NCBI GenBank assembly: GCA_016200125.1
Contig: JACQFK010000089.1
Coordinates: 1-9,864 of the forward strand
Source: Planctomycetota bacterium
Lineage (GTDB): Bacteria; Planctomycetota; MHYJ01; JACPRB01
Direction of reading: 5' to 3'
Length of the DNA stretch: 9,864 bases
In this document: positions 5,583 to 9,864 of the stretch, piece by piece
Layout of the letters: each line of letters opens with the position of its first letter
Numbering within the stretch: position 1 is the stretch's first letter
Made by a program: the position numbers and the translations under genes
The notes under the pieces: generated by a model
The model's input: the letters and a program-made list of their open reading frames with translations, nothing else
Told to the model about the DNA's origin: nothing
Database searches by the model: none

Positions 5583-7994
5583 ATGGAACAGACCGTCGCC
5601 CCCGACCTATCCTCCACCCCTGTCGACGACCAGGAAGCCTACCAGGTCCTCCTCTCCCGAGCCCATCGCAAAACCGGCTCCATCCCCGCGGAGCTCCTCG
5701 TGCGGCACGTGCTGTCGACGACCGCCGACGCCGACTGGCCGGTGAAACGCGAAGCCCTCGAGGCCCTGCTGCGCCGGATGTCCTTCGGCAAGACCGACGG
5801 CCTCGCGATCGCCTCCCGACCCGCCGGCGCCAAGCTGCTCGGCAACTACAGCACCCGACGCAAAGGCTCGTCCGCGCGACCCTATCAGACCCTGCTGCTG
5901 CAGATCGACCCGCTCGACGGCAGTTGCGATTGCCCCGACTTCCTTCGCAGCTCCCTCGGGATCTGCAAGCACCTGATCGCCGTGCTGGAAGACCTCGCGT
6001 CGAAGCCCCGCCTTTTCGAACGGGCGAGGGAAGAAGCCTCCCCCCGGCCGGCATCGTCGCGCTGGCATCCCGTGCGACCCCTGACCGGCGCGGGAGACTG
6101 GCTCGCGCAAATCCATCCGCCGGTTCCCATCCCCTCAAAGCCGGAGAAGCGGCTTGCCCTCGTCGAGTACCTCCTGGGCGACCTTCGAGACGGCCGCCGC
6201 GAGCCCGCGCTCCACGCGCTGCTCCTCGAAGAGCAGCGGCGCTTGCAGCATCCCCGGGATGTCGATGCACCCCTCAGAACCCTCGCCGCGCTCAAGCAGC
6301 GCCTCTTCCCCTACCAGCGCGAAGGCGTCCGCCGCTTCCTCGAGCGTGGACGGCTCCTGCTCGCCGACGACATGGGCCTCGGCAAGACGGCCCAGGCCAT
6401 TGCGTCCTGCCACTCGCTTTGGCACGCGGGCCGCATCCGCCGCGCCTTGATCGTCGTCCCCGCCGCGCTCAAGCCCCAGTGGCTCCGCGAGTGGCAATCC
6501 TTCACGGATGCGCCCGCGAAGGTCGTCGACGGGAGCCCGGAACTCCGCGGCGGCGCCTTCGACGCCTGCAAGCGCGGCTTCCTGATCACGAACTACGAAC
6601 AGCTGATCCGGGACGTCGACGTCGTCCGCGCCTGGAAACCCGATCTCGTCGTGCTGGACGAGGCCCAGCGGATGAAGAACTGGGCGACGAAGACGGCGCT
6701 CACCGTGAAGCAGCTCGACCCGCCCTACCGGCTGGTTCTGACCGGTACGCCCATGGAGAACCGGCTTGAGGAGCTGGCGTCGATCGTGGAGTGGGTGGAC
6801 GACCTCGCGCTGGAGCCGAAGTGGCGGCTGGTTCCCCTCCATATGACGCCCGGCGGCGCGCGGAATCTGGAGACGCTGCGCGAACGGCTCTCGGGCTGCA
6901 TGGTGCGGCGGGTGCGGCAGGAGGTCCTGTCCCAGCTCCCCGAGCGCACGGACGCGCGTGTGGGCGTCGAGATGACACCCGAGCAGCAGGCGGCGCACGC
7001 GGAGCTCGAGCCGTCGATCGCGCGCCTGGCGCACATCGGCCGGAAGCGCCCGCTGACGCCGCCGGAATTTCTCAAACTGATGCAGCTCCTGGCGACGCAG
7101 CGGATCATCTCGAACGGCATGGCCCAGCTGAATTTCGACGAGGTCTGGCCGGACCTCCGGAAGATCGAGCGCCCGACGGAGTCGACCCTCAAGGGACTCG
7201 CGAGCCCGAAGCTGATCGAACTGCGCGAGTTGATCGAACAACTCGTCGTCGAGCAGGGCCGCAAGGTCGTCGTCTTCAGCCAGTGGAAGCGCATGCTGAA
7301 GCTCGCGGACTGGGCGACGCGAAGCCTGCTGGCACGGGCCGGCGCCCGCGCCGCATTTTTCACCGGCGACGAAGGCCCGAAGAAGCGGACGCAGAACATC
7401 GTGGAATTCCACGACGACCCCGCCTGCCGCGTGCTCTTCGCGTCGGATGCGGGAGGAGTTGGACTCAACCTGCAGCGGGCGGCCAACGCCTGCATCAACC
7501 TCGAGCTGCCGTGGAACCCGGCGGTCCTCGAACAGCGGATCGGACGGATCCACCGCCTGGGGCAGAAGAAGCCGATCGACGTCTACAATCTCGTGAGCGA
7601 AGGGGGGATCGAATCGCGCATCGCCCTCCTGGTCGGCGGCAAGCAGGCGATCTTCAAGGGGCTCTTCGACGGGACCTCCGATACCGTGAGCTTCGAACAG
7701 TCCGGCTCGTTCCTCTCGCGGATCGAAAAGGTTGTCGCGCCGCCCGCGGAAGCCACGGCGGAGGACGCGACGGATAGAGAGGTCGACGCCCTCGTCGCCG
7801 CGGCGGAGGAATCGAAGGACCGCGCGCCGGAGCCGGACACGCCGGCCGTCGACGTCGGAAAGCTCTTCTCCGCGCTCAAGGTGGAGAAGACGAAGGCGGG
7901 GGGCCTGCGGATCGAGGCTCCGCGGGAGGCGGCGGCGACGCTGGCGGCGGTGTTCCAGAGTTTCGCGCAATTGCTCCAAGCGGCGGCGAAGTAG
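5583..7994 (+). CDS. SNF2-family DEAD/DEAH helicase with SWIM zinc finger
   Basis: This 803-residue protein is intact. A SWIM finger comes first, with Cys115, Cys117, Cys128 and His130 (CDCPDF and ICKHL). The SNF2 motor follows: Q-motif-like FPYQREGVRRFL (242-253), Walker A DDMGLGKT (262-269, Lys268), DEAQ (359-362), LTGTPMEN (386-393), motif V SDAGGVGLNL (621-630) and motif VI QRIGRIHRLGQ (651-661). The C-terminal 80 residues are acidic and then Ala-rich. SNF2 proteins use ATP to translocate on double-stranded DNA and remodel protein-DNA complexes. Bacterial SWIM-SNF2 proteins have poorly known roles in transcription recycling, repair or defence. The start is set by AAGGAG six bases before the ATG. 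It converges with the helicase stub whose stop is at 8003, leaving an eight-base gap. No partner gene is evident, so housekeeping and defence roles cannot be told apart. Confidence 0.92.
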   Translation: MEQTVAPDLSSTPVDDQEAYQVLLSRAHRKTGSIPAELLVRHVLSTTADADWPVKREALEALLRRMSFGKTDGLAIASRPAGAKLLGNYSTRRKGSSARPYQTLLLQIDPLDGSCDCPDFLRSSLGICKHLIAVLEDLASKPRLFERAREEASPRPASSRWHPVRPLTGAGDWLAQIHPPVPIPSKPEKRLALVEYLLGDLRDGRREPALHALLLEEQRRLQHPRDVDAPLRTLAALKQRLFPYQREGVRRFLERGRLLLADDMGLGKTAQAIASCHSLWHAGRIRRALIVVPAALKPQWLREWQSFTDAPAKVVDGSPELRGGAFDACKRGFLITNYEQLIRDVDVVRAWKPDLVVLDEAQRMKNWATKTALTVKQLDPPYRLVLTGTPMENRLEELASIVEWVDDLALEPKWRLVPLHMTPGGARNLETLRERLSGCMVRRVRQEVLSQLPERTDARVGVEMTPEQQAAHAELEPSIARLAHIGRKRPLTPPEFLKLMQLLATQRIISNGMAQLNFDEVWPDLRKIERPTESTLKGLASPKLIELRELIEQLVVEQGRKVVVFSQWKRMLKLADWATRSLLARAGARAAFFTGDEGPKKRTQNIVEFHDDPACRVLFASDAGGVGLNLQRAANACINLELPWNPAVLEQRIGRIHRLGQKKPIDVYNLVSEGGIESRIALLVGGKQAIFKGLFDGTSDTVSFEQSGSFLSRIEKVVAPPAEATAEDATDREVDALVAAAEESKDRAPEPDTPAVDVGKLFSALKVEKTKAGGLRIEAPREAAATLAAVFQSFAQLLQAAAK

Positions 7995-8002
7995 ACGTTC
8001 CG

Positions 8003-8299
8003 TCAGAACAGTTCGTCTGCCGACCGAACGGCATCGTCGTCGTACTCGACCACCACTTCGGATGCTGGTGGTCGAGATGGCGGCAGCGCCTCCTCGTGAT
8101 AGCCGATGGTTCGGTAGCCTTTGCGGCGCCGCTCGAACATGCGGGCCAGCATGGGGACCTGCTTGTCGACGCAGTCGTAGATCCGCAGGTCCGCCTTCCC
8201 CGGATGGAGGCGGTGCAGGCGGCCCGTGTACTGAACCAGCGTGCCCTTCCACGAAACCGGCAGCGCCAGGAAGAGCGCGTCGAGACGGGCATCGTCAAC
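8003..8299 (-). pseudogene. C-terminal fragment of an SF2 helicase
   Basis: Read on the minus strand, the frame begins VDDARLDALFLALPVSWKG and continues with QYTGRLHRLHPGK (about 8195-8233), the motif VI arginine-finger region of a COG1061-like SF2 helicase. Then come LRIYDCVDKQVPMLARMF and RRKGYRTIGY. Similar C-termini occur on long DEAD/DEAH helicases, some fused to primase domains (from memory). About 98 residues remain. Motifs I to V are absent, and homology stops near 8299. Upstream in the same frame lie about 78 bp of non-coding DNA and then a tRNA fragment. The frame happens to stay open to an ATG at 8431, but that extension is antisense-free tRNA and spacer sequence, not helicase. The gene was truncated, probably by deletion or integration at the adjacent site. 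Confidence 0.75.
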
Positions 8300-8318
8300 C
8301 GGGTTTTCGCGACAAAAC

Positions 8319-8353
8319 AAAAAAGGGTGCAGCACGTTACGATGCCTTGCCCC
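8319..8353 (-). terminator. Possible terminator downstream of the tRNA-Gly 3' end
   Basis: On the minus strand, GGGGCA (8348-8353) can pair with TGC-A-CCC (8325-8331), leaving one bulged base and a loop of about 16 nt. TTTTTT (8319-8324) follows at once. It lies about 25 bp past the tRNA CCA end, where a tRNA terminator would be expected. The stem is imperfect. Confidence 0.3.
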
Positions 8354-8377
8354 GTTCGCGGGTGAAGAGCCGGAAAG

Positions 8378-8422
8378 TGGAGCGGGCGACCAGATTTGAA
8401 CTGGCGACCTTCTCGTTGGCAA
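8378..8422 (-). other. tRNA-Gly(GCC) 3' fragment; candidate attachment (att) site
   Basis: Read on the minus strand, the sequence runs from the anticodon loop TTGCCAA (8416-8422, anticodon GCC) to the 3' anticodon stem CGAGA, the variable loop AGGTC and the T arm GCCAG-TTCAAAT-CTGGT, which pairs with one G-U. It then has the acceptor strand CGCCCGC, discriminator T as in tRNA-Gly, and encoded CCA (8378-8380). The bases just upstream (8423-8427 on the plus strand, CCGCC) cannot pair with the anticodon stem, and no D arm or 5' acceptor GCGGGCG follows. So this is a 45-bp 3' portion only, not a working tRNA. Such fragments are left where tyrosine-recombinase elements integrate into tRNA 3' ends. 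The element should then lie on the side where the 5' half is missing, that is to the right. Confidence 0.8.
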
Positions 8423-8603
8423 CCGCCCCATGGGTTATGCGTCATGTCATGTCGCGTTTCAGCGGAATGGCTCTGGATGGTCGTTTCGAGGCGTTTTACG
8501 TGGTTTTCGACTTTCGTCGCGTGAGCTCGTGTTGAGTCGTGAAAACCCCCGAAAAGTCCCCTAAGTTGGCGAATTAGAGGCGAAAACTTTGGGTCAATTC
8601 ACA

Positions 8604-9668
8604 TCACCAAACTGACTGTGGAATCACAAATGTCTTATCGATCTTCGAATCGACAAGGGTGTGCGCACTCTTGTCAGCTCTACCGAATATGTCAAAGTAG
8701 AACACCAGCACTGAGGGTCTCGATCCAATTCTTGGCTGCAATCCCTTCGCCTTGTCTTCCCAAACAGCAACTAGGTTTGTCACATCAACCAAAGATCCCA
8801 ATTTCATTTTGGAGCTATAGTTTGCGACGAAGTCTGCGAGCCCTGGATCCCTCGCTGGAGTCCATACGTGGAGAGACTCGAGTTGGAATGCACTCAGCTC
8901 GACAACAGGGATACCTGAGAAACCGAGACTCGCATGACCAGCGACGACGAGCGGATCACTCTCAGCCTTCTGTTTGAGCTCGACTCTTAGCTCCTCGATC
9001 TTGACGGCGTTCCGGATCCATTCGTCGCGTATGAAGGCAATTGGCTCATTGTGCTCCTTTAAGAAGCCTTCCAAGCCAGGGTAATACTTCAGGTCGAGAC
9101 CGCGTTGCCTAAGGTCTTCAGCTAGATCCTTGTGTAATCCGCCATTGCCATCACCAAAGTCTTTCGTGTTCCCTGAAATGAAGCAAGGCTTAGACTTGTC
9201 TTCCTTGGTCGTTTTCAAATACTCGAGGATTGAAAGCCATAGCAAGACATCCCGAGCTTCTTCCCCCTTCTGGCTTGCCGGTTTGACCCTGTGAATTAGT
9301 CTCGAAACGAGATCCCCCAACATTCCGTCTTTGTACGGCAGAGCTTCACCGTGGAGATTTGAGTCGATGTCGCTAAGGTGGCTTTGAAATCTTGCAAGAA
9401 CGTCCCCAGGATCCGGAAGAGATGGAAGAGCAAGTACAGTGACACCTAGCTTGGCCAAATGCTCATCTAGCTCCCTTCGGTTCGCTTTCAGCCGATCGCA
9501 CGCTTGCCGATACCAATCGAGATACTTTCCTGTGACTTCCTCTCGTACTATCTGAGGCAGAAGGATGGTGGATTTCGAAACACTGGCGTAGTCACGTAGT
9601 GCTCTAAATCGAGCACTAAATGCCCAGCTTTCCGACATGAGAACATTTGAGTCCAGAATTATTCTCAT
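8604..9668 (-). CDS. PIN-domain ribonuclease-like protein with C-terminal extension
   Basis: This 354-residue protein starts MRIILDSNVLM, with the PIN acidic residue Asp6. Further candidates for the metal site are Glu43/Glu44 in VREEV, Asp140 in EARDVLLW, and the block CFISGNTKDFGD with Asn167, Asp170 and Asp173. This pattern is the PIN nuclease fold, probably of the longer DUF4935-like type (from memory) rather than the 130-residue VapC type. Residues from about 200 on form an extra region of roughly 150 residues that I do not recognise. PIN enzymes cut RNA with divalent metal. The start codon overlaps the stop of the upstream gene (ATGA), so the two are probably translationally coupled and work together. 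AGGAG lies about 12 bases before the ATG. Base use is much more AT-rich than in the left part of the window, consistent with cargo on an acquired element. Confidence 0.75.
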   Translation of the reverse strand: MRIILDSNVLMSESWAFSARFRALRDYASVSKSTILLPQIVREEVTGKYLDWYRQACDRLKANRRELDEHLAKLGVTVLALPSLPDPGDVLARFQSHLSDIDSNLHGEALPYKDGMLGDLVSRLIHRVKPASQKGEEARDVLLWLSILEYLKTTKEDKSKPCFISGNTKDFGDGNGGLHKDLAEDLRQRGLDLKYYPGLEGFLKEHNEPIAFIRDEWIRNAVKIEELRVELKQKAESDPLVVAGHASLGFSGIPVVELSAFQLESLHVWTPARDPGLADFVANYSSKMKLGSLVDVTNLVAVWEDKAKGLQPRIGSRPSVLVFYFDIFGRADKSAHTLVDSKIDKTFVIPQSVW

Positions 9669-9864
9669 GTAGAGCCCGCTCTCCTCCTGCAGCTTTTCAA
9701 GGCGTGCTCAGTCCACTCGCGAGCAGTGGGATTCATCCCTGCACTCCGAGCCATTCGAGCTTCTAGCGCCTCCAAATTGTCCGGATGCGTAAGCGCCTCC
9801 CAGACTCGCTTGACGTCCGCGTCCTGAGATTCCCACGGCTTACGAACAAGCAGATCTTCGAATG
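9665..9864 (-). CDS. Unknown protein, C-terminal 65 residues (partial at right edge)
   Basis: On the minus strand the frame is open from the window edge to TGA at 9665-9667, giving FEDLLVRKPW to the end KSCRRRAGST. The stop overlaps the start of the PIN gene by ATGA. The segment is charged, helical in character, with three tryptophans and a basic tail. I recognise no family. The four-base overlap marks it as a real coding sequence and as the operon partner of the PIN nuclease. It could be a regulator, an antitoxin-like partner or an unrelated element gene; the visible part does not decide. Confidence 0.6.
   Translation of the reverse strand, partial: FEDLLVRKPWESQDADVKRVWEALTHPDNLEALEARMARSAGMNPTAREWTEHALKSCRRRAGST

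Larger units (their letters stand above)
8378..9864. mobile_element. End of a putative tRNA-Gly-targeted integrative element (continues right)
   Basis: The left boundary is the tRNA-Gly fragment. To its right base composition becomes markedly more AT-rich and codon use changes, while to its left the DNA is GC-rich. The first 180 bp (8423-8603) hold no gene. They contain several short AAAAC/GAAAAG-like and reverse GTTTT motifs (for example GTGAAAAC, CCGAAAAG and GCGAAAAC on the plus strand), which might be recombinase arm sites, but this is not demonstrated. Two overlapping minus-strand genes follow. No integrase, transposase or second att copy is inside the window, so the element call rests on the att-like fragment plus composition. 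Confidence 0.55.

Noticed and set aside
6135..8252. Long minus-strand open frame (705 codons) opposite the SNF2 gene
   Set aside because: It is a GC-rich shadow of the helicase, with Arg/Leu-rich low-complexity translation and no family motifs.
8378..8430. Functional tRNA gene
   Set aside because: The D arm, the 5' acceptor strand and the 5' half of the anticodon stem are missing; the bases in their place do not pair.
8300..8431. N-terminal part of the minus-strand frame that leads into the helicase stub
   Set aside because: It translates the tRNA fragment and the spacer downstream of it; helicase similarity begins only at about 8299.
7732..8535. Plus-strand open frame containing ERATRFELATFSLAT
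   Set aside because: That peptide is the translation of the antisense strand of the tRNA-Gly fragment, a known source of false proteins; the rest is a shadow of the SNF2 gene.
9665..9864. Antitoxin identity for the partial gene upstream of the PIN nuclease
   Set aside because: Gene order would fit a toxin-antitoxin pair, but the visible 65 residues show no known antitoxin motif and the PIN protein is far longer than VapC.

Overview
This 9.9 kb window looks like chromosomal DNA from a high-GC bacterium. The left 8.3 kb is strongly GC-rich. Its gene set is a NtrB-like sensor kinase, a soluble Hanks-type kinase with DLG in place of DFG, a secreted SGNH hydrolase of a kind common in Planctomycetota, and a SWIM-SNF2 helicase. 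A planctomycete or a similar environmental lineage is my best guess, but this is inference from protein style only. There is no rRNA, complete tRNA or CRISPR array.

Region by region. (1) 3-518 (+) is the 3' end of a sensor histidine kinase. (2) On the minus strand, an SGNH hydrolase (2078-3355) lies upstream of a Ser/Thr protein kinase (549-1847). The kinase block is bracketed by an exact 40-bp direct repeat (475-514 and 2028-2067) whose left copy is the last codons of the histidine kinase gene. A 13-G homopolymer lies just upstream of the kinase start. (3) 3368-3495 is a divergent promoter region with a TATACT hexamer on each strand. (4) 3496-4966 (+) carries a predicted HNH restriction endonuclease and then a damaged higBA toxin-antitoxin pair. 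The toxin frame runs through the antitoxin gene, and the antitoxin has lost its N-terminal segment. (5) A small nucleotidyltransferase (5020-5502, minus) diverges from an intact SWIM-SNF2 helicase (5583-7994, plus). (6) Convergent with the helicase is the C-terminal stub of a different SF2 helicase (8003-8299, minus).

(7) At 8378-8422 (minus) is the exact 3' part of a tRNA-Gly(GCC), from the anticodon loop to the encoded CCA, with no 5' half. This is the classic footprint of a tRNA-targeted integrative element (a distal att site). Base composition changes here: DNA to the right (8423-9864) is clearly more AT-rich. It carries a two-gene minus-strand operon, in which an unknown gene cut by the window edge overlaps by four bases (ATGA) a PIN-domain nuclease of 354 residues. 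I read this as the end of an integrated element carrying a nuclease cargo module, possibly defensive. No integrase is in view.

The genes do not form one pathway. The left part is ordinary signalling and hydrolase genes. From 3.4 kb on it is accessory DNA with restriction, toxin-antitoxin and helicase genes, remnants of earlier insertions, and a live-looking element boundary.
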